Shown here: piece by piece, positions 16,590-26,296 of the stretch
How the letters are laid out: each line of letters opens with the position of its first letter
Numbering within the stretch: position 1 is the stretch's first letter
Origin: Chitinophagaceae bacterium UBA2791
GTDB taxonomy: Bacteria; Bacteroidota; Bacteroidia; Chitinophagales; Chitinophagaceae
DNA: 64,000 bases
NCBI GenBank assembly: GCA_002352105.1
Contig: DEHV01000044.1
Location: 57,911 to 121,910, forward strand
Direction of reading: 5' to 3'
Made by a program: the position numbers and the translations under genes
The notes under the pieces: model-generated
What the model was told of the DNA's origin: nothing
The model's database searches: none
Seen by the model: the letters and a program-made list of their open reading frames with translations, nothing else

Positions 16590-18035
16590 CTATTTGGCTT
16601 TAGGGAAACTGATGGTGAACAGGGTGCCCTTGTCGATGGCAGAAGATACTTCCACCCGGCCGTTGTGCGATTGTAAGATATTCAGGGTGGAAGCCAATCC
16701 CAATCCCATCCCGTTCCGCTTGGAGGTGAAATACGGTTCAAAAAGACGGGAGAGGTTCTCTTCCGCGATCCCTATCCCGTTATCATGGATATTTACGATA
16801 TAACAATGCCTGTCTGATTTGATGGAGATATTCAAAATGCCTTTTTCCTCTTTCATGGCTTCTATGGCGTTAATGATGATGTTCAGGAAAGCCAGTTTGA
16901 GTTTCTCCGCATCCGCTTTGATATAGGCCGGTTCGTCGGCATAATCTATTTCCAGCCTTACTTTTTGCAGGGTGATCCGGTCGAGCGCGGCAGAAATGCT
17001 TTCATCCATGATCACCTGGAGCGGTTTATGCTGCAGGCTCATTTCAGACGGACCTGAGGAATTCAGCAACTCGGTAATGATATCGCCGATGCGTTTGCTG
17101 TTGCGCTGGATGATCTCGATGTATATTTCCGCATCTTCGATGGAAGAGATATCATGATGCAATTGTTCCAGCGAGAGATTGATATTATTAAGGGGGTTCC
17201 TTACTTCATGCGCCAGGGTCTGAACCAGCCTGCTTGTTGCAGCCAGCTTTTCGCCGCGCAGGGTGGCTTTTTCCGCTTTTTTTAATTCGGTAATATCATG
17301 CAACAGCCCGTGAACGTATTTTTCCCCCTTGCTGTCCGTTTCTGTGGAGAGGGAAAGAATGCAGTATTTTTTTTCTCCTTCCCTTGGTTGGAGCGCAATT
17401 TCACGGTCATGCACCACGCCTGTCTGGCGAAGCGTTTCAGCGATATATGCGTTTTCTTTTTCATCCAGCAGATCGAACAAACTGATCTTGCTTAACTGCT
17501 CTTTTGAGTATTTTAACAGGTTGCAGGTGGCATTGTTAACATCGCGGAATACGAGATCCGGAGAGGCCAGGAAAACCGCGTCTTTCGATCCTTCAAAAAT
17601 GCTCCGGTATTTTTTTTCGTTTTCTTTCAGCGCTTTAATGGAAGCGGCTCTTTCCAGGGAATACCTTATGCAACGTTCCACTTTTTCCGCATTCAGGTCG
17701 GATTTTACCAGGTAATCCATGGCCCCCGCCTGCATCGCTTCCCGGTCTATCAGCTGGTTTCCCTTGCCGGTCAGCAGCACCATAGGTTCTTCGCATTGAA
17801 AGGAATAGGCTTCTTTGATCAGGTCCAGCCCCGTCCTGGCGCCCAGGTAATAGTCGACAAAATAAAGATCGTAATCCCTGTTTTTTATGTGGGCGATGGC
17901 ATCGGAATACCTGTACTGCCAGTCGATATGGAACTTCCGGTCGGCGATGCTGTTAATGTACTCCCGGGTGATAAAGAAATCGTCTTCATCGTCGTCAATG
18001 ATGAGTATTCTTGCGGAAGAAAGATCTTTGGACAT
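16590..18035 (-). CDS. Hybrid histidine kinase: receiver-PAS-HisKA-HATPase
   Basis: 481 residues. An N-terminal receiver domain (1-125, phosphoacceptor likely Asp61 in LYFVDYYLG) is followed by a PAS domain (about 140-250), a HisKA helix with His276 in LAHEVRNPLNN, and an ATPase domain (DNGIGIAEENLSRLFEPYFTS, GMGLGLAST). No membrane segment is seen, so it is cytoplasmic. The receiver-first order suggests it is itself phosphorylated by another kinase, such as the neighbouring one at 18046. Last gene of a minus-strand operon that starts with rpoN. Confidence 0.9.
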   Translation of the reverse strand: MSKDLSSARILIIDDDEDDFFITREYINSIADRKFHIDWQYRYSDAIAHIKNRDYDLYFVDYYLGARTGLDLIKEAYSFQCEEPMVLLTGKGNQLIDREAMQAGAMDYLVKSDLNAEKVERCIRYSLERAASIKALKENEKKYRSIFEGSKDAVFLASPDLVFRDVNNATCNLLKYSKEQLSKISLFDLLDEKENAYIAETLRQTGVVHDREIALQPREGEKKYCILSLSTETDSKGEKYVHGLLHDITELKKAEKATLRGEKLAATSRLVQTLAHEVRNPLNNINLSLEQLHHDISSIEDAEIYIEIIQRNSKRIGDIITELLNSSGPSEMSLQHKPLQVIMDESISAALDRITLQKVRLEIDYADEPAYIKADAEKLKLAFLNIIINAIEAMKEEKGILNISIKSDRHCYIVNIHDNGIGIAEENLSRLFEPYFTSKRNGMGLGLASTLNILQSHNGRVEVSSAIDKGTLFTISFPKAK

Positions 18036-18045
18036 AACCTCTTAT

Positions 18046-19227
18046 TTAAATTTCGGGGAGGAGGATGATAAACTCGGCCCCTTCTCCAGGTTCACTCTTT
18101 GCAAAAATAATTCCTTTGTGATTTTCGACGATCTTTTTACAGATGGCCAGTCCGATACCGGCGCCGGGGTATTCCGATTTTCCGTGCAGTCGCTGGAATA
18201 TCTGAAATATTTTTAAAGCGAACTCCTGTTCAAACCCGATCCCGTTATCTTTTATGGAAATCAGGCGCCATAGTTTGTGATGGGGAAGGCGATAATGCTT
18301 ATGCTCTTCCTTGGAGAGCGTTTTACAGGTAATGATTATTTCCGGGGGAACTTCCGGTTTTCTGAATTTAATGGCGTTGGAAAGCATGTTGGTCAGCAGT
18401 TGCCGCATCTGGGAAGGGATGGCATTGATCAAAGGCATGTTTTCCGCATGTATAACAGCGTTAGTTTCTTCAATCTTTAATTCAAGTTCAGCTTGTACCT
18501 CAGCCAGCATATCGGCGAGGTTAACGGGCTCAAAGGGTTGACTATGGCGGCTGGTCCTGGAGAATTCCAGCAGGTTGTCGATCAGGTTGCGCATGTTTTC
18601 CGCGGCGACCAGCATTCTCGTTAAATAGAACTGGATATCCTTATCGGCCTGGTCGCCCAGCTTGTTCTTTAACCTTTCGCTGAATGAAGCGATTTTCCGA
18701 AGCGGTTCCTGGAGATCGTGCGAAGCGATATAGGCAAACTCCTCCAATTCCTTATTCGATCTGTCCAATTCCCTGAGCTTTTCCTCCAGGCTCTGTTCGT
18801 AATCGCGCATTTGCGTAATGTCCTTGGTAACGCCGGATAATTTTAGCGCTTTTCCGTCTGCTCCGGCCGCCGCCTTTCCTCTGGTCAGGACGATCATCTC
18901 TTCATTCCGGCTATTGTTTTGCGCGTAGGTAATTTCGAAATGACTGAGATGGGCGATGGCTTCTTCTATTGTTTTCCGGTAACCTTCGCGGTCTGCTTCG
19001 GCAATATGGTTTTCGTAGAATTCCGCATTTAATTTTTCTTCAATATCCGGTCGCTTGTATCCCATTAGATGATACATGCCCTGCGACCATTCTATTTTAC
19101 CCGTTGGAATATCGAGGCTCCAGGTTCCGAAGTTGAGCATTTGCTCGCTTTCATTTAACAGTTCTTTCAGCGTATCCAGATTGTCTTCGCAGTAAGGCGC
19201 TGATCGATCATGCGCACGGTTTGCCAT
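18046..19227 (-). CDS. PAS-domain sensor histidine kinase
   Basis: 393 residues. PAS domain at about 28-140 (FGTWSLDIPTGKIEWSQGMY), a coiled linker, HisKA with His170 in YIASHDLQEPLRK, and an ATPase domain (NGIGFEQEFALKIFQIF, GAGIGLAICKKIV). This is the phytochrome-like ASHDLQEPL kinase class. No membrane span, so it should sense a cytoplasmic or diffusible signal. It sits 10 bases upstream of the hybrid kinase and 3 bases downstream of the sigma-54 activator, so the three are likely one signalling unit. Confidence 0.9.
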   Translation of the reverse strand: MANRAHDRSAPYCEDNLDTLKELLNESEQMLNFGTWSLDIPTGKIEWSQGMYHLMGYKRPDIEEKLNAEFYENHIAEADREGYRKTIEEAIAHLSHFEITYAQNNSRNEEMIVLTRGKAAAGADGKALKLSGVTKDITQMRDYEQSLEEKLRELDRSNKELEEFAYIASHDLQEPLRKIASFSERLKNKLGDQADKDIQFYLTRMLVAAENMRNLIDNLLEFSRTSRHSQPFEPVNLADMLAEVQAELELKIEETNAVIHAENMPLINAIPSQMRQLLTNMLSNAIKFRKPEVPPEIIITCKTLSKEEHKHYRLPHHKLWRLISIKDNGIGFEQEFALKIFQIFQRLHGKSEYPGAGIGLAICKKIVENHKGIIFAKSEPGEGAEFIILLPEI

Positions 19228-19230
19228 CGG

Positions 19231-20700
19231 CTAATGATTATTGAATTCCTGGTATTGTTTCATTTTATTGTACAGGGTTTTGCGGTCGATATTCAACAGC
19301 TTTGCAGCCTTGCTTTTATTAAAATTGGCTTGTTTTAACGCTTCTATGATCATTTCATATTCAGCGTCGATGCTTGCCGCTTTCAGGGTCGTTTCGTCAA
19401 TCGACAGCTTCGCCGGAGCGTGCAACAAATGAGGGGAAGCGTGGCGGGGGCGTATTGCTTTGGCCATTTCCGGCTCCTGTTCGAAGGACAGCTTGGTAAA
19501 GTTTACAATTTCAAAGGGCAGGGACCGGTCTTCTATCGATTCGCCATCGGTCAGCAGCGTAGCCCTCTTCACTACATTTTTCAGCTCCCTGAGATTTCCA
19601 TACCATATATAGTTCTTGAATATCTCTTCCACTTCAGGAGAGAACCCGCGTACATTTTTATTCAATTCCTCATTTGTCAGACGGAGAAAATGCCTGGCGA
19701 ACACCATGATATCTTCTTTTCGTTCCCGGAGCGGGGGGATAGTCATGCTGAACTCGTTAAATCGGTGGAACAGGTCTTCCCTGAATTTACCCTTCTTGGA
19801 CGCTTCCCACAAGGGTTCATTGCTGGCGATAATGATACGAACATCGAGCTCGATGTCTTTTATTCCTCCCACGCGCCGCATCCTTCTTTCCTGCACAACC
19901 CTGAGCAGGGAGATCTGGATATCATAAGAAAGATTGGCGATCTCATCCAGGAAGATCGTGCCCCCGTTAGCCAGTTCAAAGCTTCCTGTTTTCTGATTCA
20001 GCGCGCCGGTAAACGCCCCCTTTTCATGGCCGAACAATTCGCTGCCGGCCAGTTCTTTTGACAGCGCCCCGCAATCGATCGCTACAAAGGGTTTGTGACT
20101 GCGCTTGCTGCGCTTGTGTATTTCCTGGGCAATGGCTTCTTTTCCGCTTCCGCTTTCTCCGTAAATGATCACGCTGTAGTTGGTGGGCCCCACCAGTTCT
20201 ATCTGCTGAATGATCTGCTGGAAGGCCCGGCTATCGCCGAATATATATTGTTCGGTAGCAGGAGCGGCCGGAGTTCTTTTTTCTTTTTTTTCTTCTCCGG
20301 AGGCTCCCGATGCAGGAGCGTTTTGGGGAACAGGCGTATCCGCCTGCGCAAGCGCTTTTCGGATCGTCAGAATAATTTCATCAGGAAACAGCGGCTTGGT
20401 AATATAGTCGTATGCGCCCAACTTCATGACCTCTACCGCAATTTTAATATCGCTGTAACCGGTGATGATGATCACCGGCATCCGGGGGTATTTCTCCTTT
20501 ATTTTTATCAGCATTTCCTTCCCGTCGGAATTGTCCAGCCTGAAATCGCATAATACCAGGTCGAATTGTTCATTGTCCAGTAGTTCCGTGGCTTTTTTAG
20601 CGGTATTGGCTTCTGCAACTTCAAAATTATGTTTAGACAGGAACCGGTTTAGCAGCAAACACATGTCTCTGTCGTCGTCAATGACTAATATTCTTTGCAT
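19231..20700 (-). CDS. Sigma-54-dependent response regulator (NtrC family)
   Basis: 489 residues. Receiver domain with Asp52 (LVLCDFRLD), an AAA+ domain with Walker A GESGSGKE (181-188), the sigma-54 contact loop GAFTGA (228-233) and TIFLDEIANLS, and a Fis-type helix-turn-helix at the end (NFNKSKAAKLLNIDRKTLYN). It would activate sigma-54 promoters when phosphorylated, most simply by the kinase just downstream. Encoded 42 bases after rpoN, an arrangement that puts sigma factor and activator together. No -24/-12 promoter in the window could be assigned to it. Confidence 0.94.
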   Translation of the reverse strand: MQRILVIDDDRDMCLLLNRFLSKHNFEVAEANTAKKATELLDNEQFDLVLCDFRLDNSDGKEMLIKIKEKYPRMPVIIITGYSDIKIAVEVMKLGAYDYITKPLFPDEIILTIRKALAQADTPVPQNAPASGASGEEKKEKRTPAAPATEQYIFGDSRAFQQIIQQIELVGPTNYSVIIYGESGSGKEAIAQEIHKRSKRSHKPFVAIDCGALSKELAGSELFGHEKGAFTGALNQKTGSFELANGGTIFLDEIANLSYDIQISLLRVVQERRMRRVGGIKDIELDVRIIIASNEPLWEASKKGKFREDLFHRFNEFSMTIPPLRERKEDIMVFARHFLRLTNEELNKNVRGFSPEVEEIFKNYIWYGNLRELKNVVKRATLLTDGESIEDRSLPFEIVNFTKLSFEQEPEMAKAIRPRHASPHLLHAPAKLSIDETTLKAASIDAEYEMIIEALKQANFNKSKAAKLLNIDRKTLYNKMKQYQEFNNH

Positions 20701-20742
20701 GAAGTGATTTTTTCATAATTTAATCAATTTTTCTCTAAATAA

Positions 20743-22167
20743 CTATGCCCATAGCGCTCTCATCTGGGCGACAGGAATTTGCAACAGCTCGCGGTATTTT
20801 GCTACCGTTCTTCTGGCAATACTAAACCCTTTTTGAGATAAAATAGCGACCAATTGCTGATCGGTAAAAGGCTTTTGTTTGTCCTCCGCTTCAATCACTT
20901 CTTCGATGGCCGTCTGGATGACCCGGTTGCTGATGGTTTCTCCATGCTGGTTGATAATGCCTTCCGTAAAGAGGTCTTTCAGCAGCAGGGTCCCGAATGG
21001 GGTGGAGATGTATTTATTACAGGTGATGCGGGATACGGTGGAAATATCGACCCCTACCCGTTCCGCCACGTTTTTGAGGATCATGGGCTTGATCAGCTTG
21101 ATATCTCCTTCCAGGAAATATTCATACTGGAGGTTTACGATGGCCCTAACCACTTTCAGCATGGTGCTTTCCCTTTGTTTGATCGCCGAGACAAACCATT
21201 GCGCGGCATTGAGCTTATTCCTCATATATTGCCGGGTGGCTTTATCGGCGTGCTGGTTTTTCTCGCTGGTCTTTACGTTTTCCATCCACGACTGATTGAT
21301 GTGAAGGGATGCAGAACGCTCGCGATATAACGACACTTCCAGTTTATCGCCATTCAGGCTGACGATGAAGTCGGGCATAACCTGTTGATTGGCCTGGTAA
21401 AGGTTGCCATCTTCAGTGATAGGCCTCATCTTCAATGAAGCCAGCAACTGGAAAATGATCTTTAACTCATCTTCCTCTATTTCCAGGGAATGCATGATCT
21501 TATCCATATTGCGGCTTCCGAGATCGGTATAATGTTCTTCAAGGATACGGATGGCCATTTTTACGTCCGGCCGTTTGGTATTCATTCTTTGCAGTTGCAG
21601 CAATAAACATTCTCTGATGTTTCGGGACCCTATCCCTACGGGATCAAGGCGTTGAATTTTCAGCAGGATGTTTTCCAGTTCCTCTGTTTCCACCCAGCGT
21701 TTATAACGGAAAGAAAGATCGTCGGCAATGGACGATAATTCGCGGTCGAGCATGCCTGCGTCGTTCAGCGAGTCGATGAGATAATCCGATAGCGCGGTAT
21801 CTTTCTCGTTATGATAAAGCAGTTTAAACTGTTGCTTCAACGCTTCCCTGAAACCTGTTGTTTCAGGAATAGGACGCTCGGGCATTTTTTCGCTGTTAAA
21901 ATAATTTTCATATTCCAGCTTGTAGTCGGGCATATCGTCGTAGCCGTATTCTTCCCAGTCTTTAAAATCTTCTACAGCGTCCTTATTGTACTTGTCTGCG
22001 TCCAGCTCTTCTTCAGCGGCAGATTCTTCCAACAAGGGGTTTTCCTCCAATTCCTGCTGAATGCGATGCTCCAACTCAATGGTATTGAGATGAAAAAGAT
22101 TCAGCAACTGGATCTGCTGCGGTAATATCTTTACTTGCTGTTTTTGCGAAAGATTCTGATGAAGCAT
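20743..22167 (-). CDS. rpoN: RNA polymerase sigma-54 factor
   Basis: 474 residues from the ATG at 22165-22167; a GTG six codons upstream is less likely. The glutamine-rich activator-binding region I is at the N-terminus (NLSQKQQVKILPQQIQLLNL). An acidic region II follows (EEELDADKYNKDAVEDFKDW). The core-binding and DNA-binding regions include NVAERVGVDISTVSRITCNK and the RpoN box ARRTVAKYRE near the end. First gene of the operon that also encodes an NtrC-type activator and two kinases. Confidence 0.95.
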   Translation of the reverse strand: MLHQNLSQKQQVKILPQQIQLLNLFHLNTIELEHRIQQELEENPLLEESAAEEELDADKYNKDAVEDFKDWEEYGYDDMPDYKLEYENYFNSEKMPERPIPETTGFREALKQQFKLLYHNEKDTALSDYLIDSLNDAGMLDRELSSIADDLSFRYKRWVETEELENILLKIQRLDPVGIGSRNIRECLLLQLQRMNTKRPDVKMAIRILEEHYTDLGSRNMDKIMHSLEIEEDELKIIFQLLASLKMRPITEDGNLYQANQQVMPDFIVSLNGDKLEVSLYRERSASLHINQSWMENVKTSEKNQHADKATRQYMRNKLNAAQWFVSAIKQRESTMLKVVRAIVNLQYEYFLEGDIKLIKPMILKNVAERVGVDISTVSRITCNKYISTPFGTLLLKDLFTEGIINQHGETISNRVIQTAIEEVIEAEDKQKPFTDQQLVAILSQKGFSIARRTVAKYRELLQIPVAQMRALWA

Positions 22168-22375
22168 AACGGTGAATTTGTACACAAGAGAGCAAGGAAG
22201 GCTCCAAAAAAAGATTACCGGTTGTTTTTTCGCTAAAAAAGGGCTGGAACCCCCTATTTCATTAGACCGCCACCGATCCAGCCGCTATAGCGCCCAGACC
22301 TTGAAATGAGAGAGCTTGATAATGCTGTGTATTTTCTTGCCCAAATCGGGGATTATTCGGAGCGAATAAGGTATT

Positions 22376-22837
22376 TTAAGGTTGCCGGGAATCGAGGTTT
22401 TCCACGAAAGAGTGGAATGATTGTTCTTCAACGGGTTCTTCAGGTTCATCCATAACCGGCTCGGATCTGTGGGTTTTCTTCCTGAGCAGGCGTCCGACTG
22501 TCCTGAGCAGGGATTTGCCTTTTTCGGCGACCACGTGAGAAGAATAGTTTTTTAGCAGCAGGGGAACGCCTGCCTTGAGCAGCCAGCCGGCCCTCCCGAG
22601 CAGGAGTCTTTTGAGCAGCAGGTCGCTGGCCATTCCAAGGCCCATATTGATAAGCGGATTGCTTTTGTCGGCCCTGGTCATTTTTCCCACCAGGTTAAAG
22701 GCATTTTTGACCGGTTCCAATTCTGTTTTCAGCGCATCCCAGTTGCCCTCAAGATTTTGTCGCTGCGCCTTTAGCTGTTCTTTCAGGCGCTCCTTTTCTT
22801 TCAGCAAATCATCGTATGTTTTGATGGAACTATTCAT
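22376..22837 (-). CDS. Conserved hypothetical protein of the YtxH-holin cluster
   Basis: 153 residues. N-terminal coiled coil (DDLLKEKERLKEQLKAQRQNL), a basic middle with hydrophobic stretches (LLLKRLLLGRAGWLLKAGVPLLLKNY) and an acidic tail. Its ATG overlaps the end of the holin-like gene by 8 bases, implying coupled translation. Proteins like this commonly follow holin-like and YtxH genes in Bacteroidota; function unknown, envelope association inferred. Confidence 0.75.
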   Translation of the reverse strand: MNSSIKTYDDLLKEKERLKEQLKAQRQNLEGNWDALKTELEPVKNAFNLVGKMTRADKSNPLINMGLGMASDLLLKRLLLGRAGWLLKAGVPLLLKNYSSHVVAEKGKSLLRTVGRLLRKKTHRSEPVMDEPEEPVEEQSFHSFVENLDSRQP

Positions 22838-23171
22838 ACAGCTTTTTTATAATGGCATTTTTGATCCCTGGAAAAATGATCCTTCTTCGCAGGAGGAACA
22901 GGATAATCAGGATAAGCAGGAAGATCAGGGCTACGATCAGGTAGCCCAGGGCGCGGTTATCCAGGAGTTCTCCCAGCCATACGGCCAGCGCAAGCCCTGA
23001 AAACAATAAGATGAACAGGCCCAGGAACATGATCAGGAATCCGGCAAGGGCGGCGGATGCAACGCTTGTCGCCTTCTCCGTAACATTGAGAACGGCAAGT
23101 TTGTAATAGGTTTGAACGTATTCTTTAACGCTATCGGTTAACGCTTCCGCTTTGTTTTTGAGATCTTCCAT
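22830..23171 (-). CDS. Phage holin superfamily III / DUF1469-like membrane protein
   Basis: 113 residues from the ATG at 23169-23171 (the TTG further out is rejected). An amphipathic N-terminus (EDLKNKAEALTDSVKEYVQ) is followed by two strong membrane helices (about 35-60 and 70-93) and a basic C-terminus. This is the pattern of the putative actinobacteriophage holin III / DUF1469 family, widespread chromosomal envelope proteins. There is no phage context here, so lysis is unlikely. Confidence 0.82.
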   Translation of the reverse strand: MEDLKNKAEALTDSVKEYVQTYYKLAVLNVTEKATSVASAALAGFLIMFLGLFILLFSGLALAVWLGELLDNRALGYLIVALIFLLILIILFLLRRRIIFPGIKNAIIKKLYE

Positions 23172-23295
23172 ATGCGCAAAATTAAGCAAAAAAAAGAAGG
23201 GCGCATCAATATGGCTGCGAGATAAGCACGTATATGCGAGCAGCAGGGAAGATCTGCGTCAGTCAGGCTTCCCGGTTGTTGATGCGCCCTGAATA

Positions 23296-23565
23296 TCAGG
23301 AGAGACTTTCTTTTACTTTATTGTATTTTTCTTCAGCGTTAGCCTGCAGTTCTTTTGCGCCTTTGTTGGCCTTGCGCGTTAGCTTTTTTAATTCGGATTT
23401 GCTTTCGGCAAACATATCGGCTACCTGGCAGGCCCAGTCATTTGCCGCGTCTTTTACTTTTTTCCTGATATCTTTTCCTTTCTGGGGGGCGAGAAGCATT
23501 CCCACGGCAGCCCCCGCCGCTGCGGCTCCTATCAGCCCTAATAAGATTTTCGATGATTTGTTCAT
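23296..23565 (-). CDS. YtxH domain-containing protein
   Basis: 89 residues. One glycine/alanine-rich N-terminal membrane helix (ILLGLIGAAAAGAAVGMLLAP) followed by QKGKDIRKKVKD and a charged amphipathic helix, the YtxH signature. Members are general-stress envelope proteins. First gene of a three-gene minus-strand cluster with the holin-like and coiled-coil genes. Confidence 0.88.
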   Translation of the reverse strand: MNKSSKILLGLIGAAAAGAAVGMLLAPQKGKDIRKKVKDAANDWACQVADMFAESKSELKKLTRKANKGAKELQANAEEKYNKVKESLS

Positions 23566-23585
23566 ATTGATGATTTTAGGATGAA

Positions 23586-23618
23586 TAATTATCTCGTAAT
23601 TATCTCGTAATTATCTCG
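23586..23618. repeat. Three tandem 11-bp repeats
   Basis: The unit TAATTATCTCG occurs three times head to tail (23586-23596, 23597-23607, 23608-23618), just upstream of the YtxH start on the minus strand. It could be a set of binding sites at one helical turn each, or a slippage product. Confidence 0.85.
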
Positions 23619-23798
23619 ACCCATGCCATCCGGTTGGGCCTACAGTCATTGATTTGTAAGAGATTAAATATTTATGCCGGATAAAACAGGATTCGGGAAC
23701 GGGAATTATTTTGCTATATAGGCCATTCTTGTGTATTAAATTCTACAAATTCTGCGTTTTAAGACTGGTAAGAAATTTTCTATATTTATACTCTAATT

Positions 23799-24143
23799 AT
23801 GATAGACAGGAAGAAAGCGCTGATAATCGACGATGAAGTGGATTTGTGTCTGCTTCTGAAAAACTATCTCAAGCGAAGGAATTACGACGTGTATTATTCG
23901 CATACGCTGGAAGAAGGGTTAAGCCAATTTAGCGAAGTGATGCCTGATGTCCTTTTCCTGGATAATAACCTGCCCGATGGTTTCGGGTGGGACAAGGCAG
24001 TTGACCTTCTTGAGCAATGTCCCGACCTCCAGGTGCATCTCATCAGCGCCTATGGGCCAAATGTGCCCGAAAAGCTCGCCGCCGGTTTTAAGGTCTGGGA
24101 AAAACCGCTGACCTTGAGAGAACTTGATCATTATCTTCAATAA
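23799..24143 (+). CDS. Single-domain response regulator receiver protein
   Basis: 114 residues, only a receiver domain: KKALIIDDEVDLCLLLKNYL with the acidic pair, and phosphoacceptor Asp in VLFLDNNLPDG. There is no output domain, so it probably works in a phosphorelay or by protein contact. The final lysine region KVWEKPLTLRELDHYL is intact. It lies next to the rpoN/kinase operon and could serve its receiver-containing kinase; that link is an inference from position. Confidence 0.88.
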   Translation: MIDRKKALIIDDEVDLCLLLKNYLKRRNYDVYYSHTLEEGLSQFSEVMPDVLFLDNNLPDGFGWDKAVDLLEQCPDLQVHLISAYGPNVPEKLAAGFKVWEKPLTLRELDHYLQ

Positions 24144-24341
24144 ATGCCGGCATCCGCCGCTGCAATTCAGGCTTTTTAAAATCATTTATTTACGTCTTCC
24201 CGAATGGCGATAGCCCCTTCGTTGCGGTTGTTCTTCCCCGCTTGCTTTTTCCCGCGATTTTAGCTGGCAATCCATTAGTGTCCTATCTTTATCAAAGCGG
24301 CGTCGGTTGCCGACTACATTATAAACCCGAAACATATCGTC

Positions 24342-26201
24342 ATGAGGACCCTTCTGCTATTCTTGTTATTGCCGGTGTTTTCTTTTGCGCAGAGTATTGA
24401 TTCTGCCTGGTTTGCCCAACACTATGTAAAGAAAGAAACTTATATCCCTATGCGCGACGGGGTAAAGCTGTTCACGAGCATCTACATGCCGAAGGACAAG
24501 ACAAAGGCCGGTCCTATCCTGTTGTCGAGAACCCCCTATTCCTGCAAACCTTATGGGGAGGAATATGCCGATCACTACTGGAAATCGTACCATCAGCAAT
24601 ACCTCAGGGAAGGATATATTATGGTCAAGCAGGATGTGCGGGGAAGATGGATGAGCGAAGGGGAGTTTGTAAATGTGCGTCCCTTTATCCCGAAGAAAAG
24701 CGCCGCGTCGATAGACGAGTCGACCGATTCGTACGACACGATCGACTGGCTGGTGAAAAACATCGAGAACAACAATGGGAACGTGGGCGTTTTTGGCATT
24801 TCCTATCCCGGGTTTTATTCCACTATGGCCGCCGCAAGCGCCCACCCGGCGCTGAAAGCTGTAAGTCCCCAGGCGCCGGTGACCAATTGGTTTATCGGGG
24901 ATGATTTTCACCACAACGGCGCTTTTTTCCAAATGGACGCCTTTGCATTTTATTCGGTGTTTGGCAAACCCAGGCCCGCTCCCACGCAGGAAACGCCTGC
25001 TCCGTTCAACTATTATACTGCTGATAATTATAAATTTTACCTCGAAGCAGGTACGCTGCAGAACCTTTCGAAATACATGGGAGATAGCATTGCTTTCTGG
25101 AAGGAACTGATGAGCCATCCCAACTACGACGCCTGGTGGAAGGCCAGGGATGCGCGGATAGCCACTCACAATCTGAAGCCCGCCATGTTATGGGTGGGAG
25201 GCTTATTTGATGCGGAAGACAAGTGGGGGGCATGGAATGCCTATCTGGCGGCGGAAAAAAACAATCCGTCAACGGCGTTCAATAAACTGGTTATGGGCCC
25301 ATGGTACCATGGCCAGTGGTCGAGCGGAGACGGCTCCCGCCTGGGAAATATTTATTTTGAAAGCAATACCGCCCAATGGTATCAGCAAAATATAGAAATT
25401 CCTTTTTTTAATTATTACCTGAAAGGAGAGGGCGATGCTGCCGCGATTGCCGAAGCAGTGATCTTTTTCACCGGCGCCAATGAATGGAGAACGTTTGACC
25501 GCTGGCCTCCGGCAGGCAAGCAGGATAAATTATTGTACCTGCAGAACAATGGAAAATTAGACTGGTCAAAACCCCTGAACGATCAGGGCCATTCCCGCTA
25601 TACCAGCGATCCAGCCAAACCTGTTCCGTATACGGAAGATGTTCATTCTAAAAGGACCAGGAATTATATGAACGACGACCAGCGGTTCGCTGCGCGCAGG
25701 CCGGACGTATTGGTCTTTCAAACCGAAACATTAACGGAAGATGTTACGGTAGCCGGCGCCGTTACAGCCGATCTGTTGGCTGCTATCTCTACTACAGATG
25801 CAGATTTTGTAGTAAAACTGATCGATGTGTTTCCTGATGATTTTGCCTATGACGCTGCTGTGCAGGAAAAAATAAACTATCCCATGGGGGGCTACCAGAT
25901 GCTGGTACATGGAGAAATATTACGAGGCAGGTTCAGAAATAGCTTCGAGAAACCCCAGCCTTTTGCGCCCGGTAAAACAGAAAGGGTATCCTATGTTTTG
26001 GGAGATGTTGCCCATACGTTTAAAAAAGGGCACCGGATCATGGTGCAGATCCAGAGCAGCTGGTTCCCGCTGGCAGACCGGAACCCGCAGAAATTTGTAG
26101 ACATCTACCAGGCGAAAGAAAGCGATTTTCAACCCTCGACCATCAATATCTATCACAATAAAAACAACAGCAGCCTGATCAGGCTGCCGGTATTAAAATA
26201 G
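24342..26201 (+). CDS. Secreted CocE/NonD family hydrolase (X-Pro dipeptidyl-peptidase-like)
   Basis: 619 residues. Signal peptide (MRTLLLFLLLPVFSFAQ), an alpha/beta hydrolase domain with YIPMRDGVKLFTSIYMPKD, KQDVRGRWMSEGEF and the nucleophile Ser154 in GISYPGFYS. It ends in a jelly-roll X-Pro-type domain with KGHRIMVQIQSSWFP and DIYQAKESD. Family members cleave acyl groups from amides or esters (glutaryl-7-ACA acylase, cocaine esterase) or X-Pro peptides. The natural substrate is unknown. Stands alone after a single receiver gene. Confidence 0.92.
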   Translation: MRTLLLFLLLPVFSFAQSIDSAWFAQHYVKKETYIPMRDGVKLFTSIYMPKDKTKAGPILLSRTPYSCKPYGEEYADHYWKSYHQQYLREGYIMVKQDVRGRWMSEGEFVNVRPFIPKKSAASIDESTDSYDTIDWLVKNIENNNGNVGVFGISYPGFYSTMAAASAHPALKAVSPQAPVTNWFIGDDFHHNGAFFQMDAFAFYSVFGKPRPAPTQETPAPFNYYTADNYKFYLEAGTLQNLSKYMGDSIAFWKELMSHPNYDAWWKARDARIATHNLKPAMLWVGGLFDAEDKWGAWNAYLAAEKNNPSTAFNKLVMGPWYHGQWSSGDGSRLGNIYFESNTAQWYQQNIEIPFFNYYLKGEGDAAAIAEAVIFFTGANEWRTFDRWPPAGKQDKLLYLQNNGKLDWSKPLNDQGHSRYTSDPAKPVPYTEDVHSKRTRNYMNDDQRFAARRPDVLVFQTETLTEDVTVAGAVTADLLAAISTTDADFVVKLIDVFPDDFAYDAAVQEKINYPMGGYQMLVHGEILRGRFRNSFEKPQPFAPGKTERVSYVLGDVAHTFKKGHRIMVQIQSSWFPLADRNPQKFVDIYQAKESDFQPSTINIYHNKNNSSLIRLPVLK

Positions 26202-26296
26202 GGATTGAATACCTTGTTTATTTAGCGCCTTAAAGATATTGCCGCGAGCGCCTCCGATCCTGAAAGAACAGGCCTGGAAGGAGAGCGTAGTGTGTT

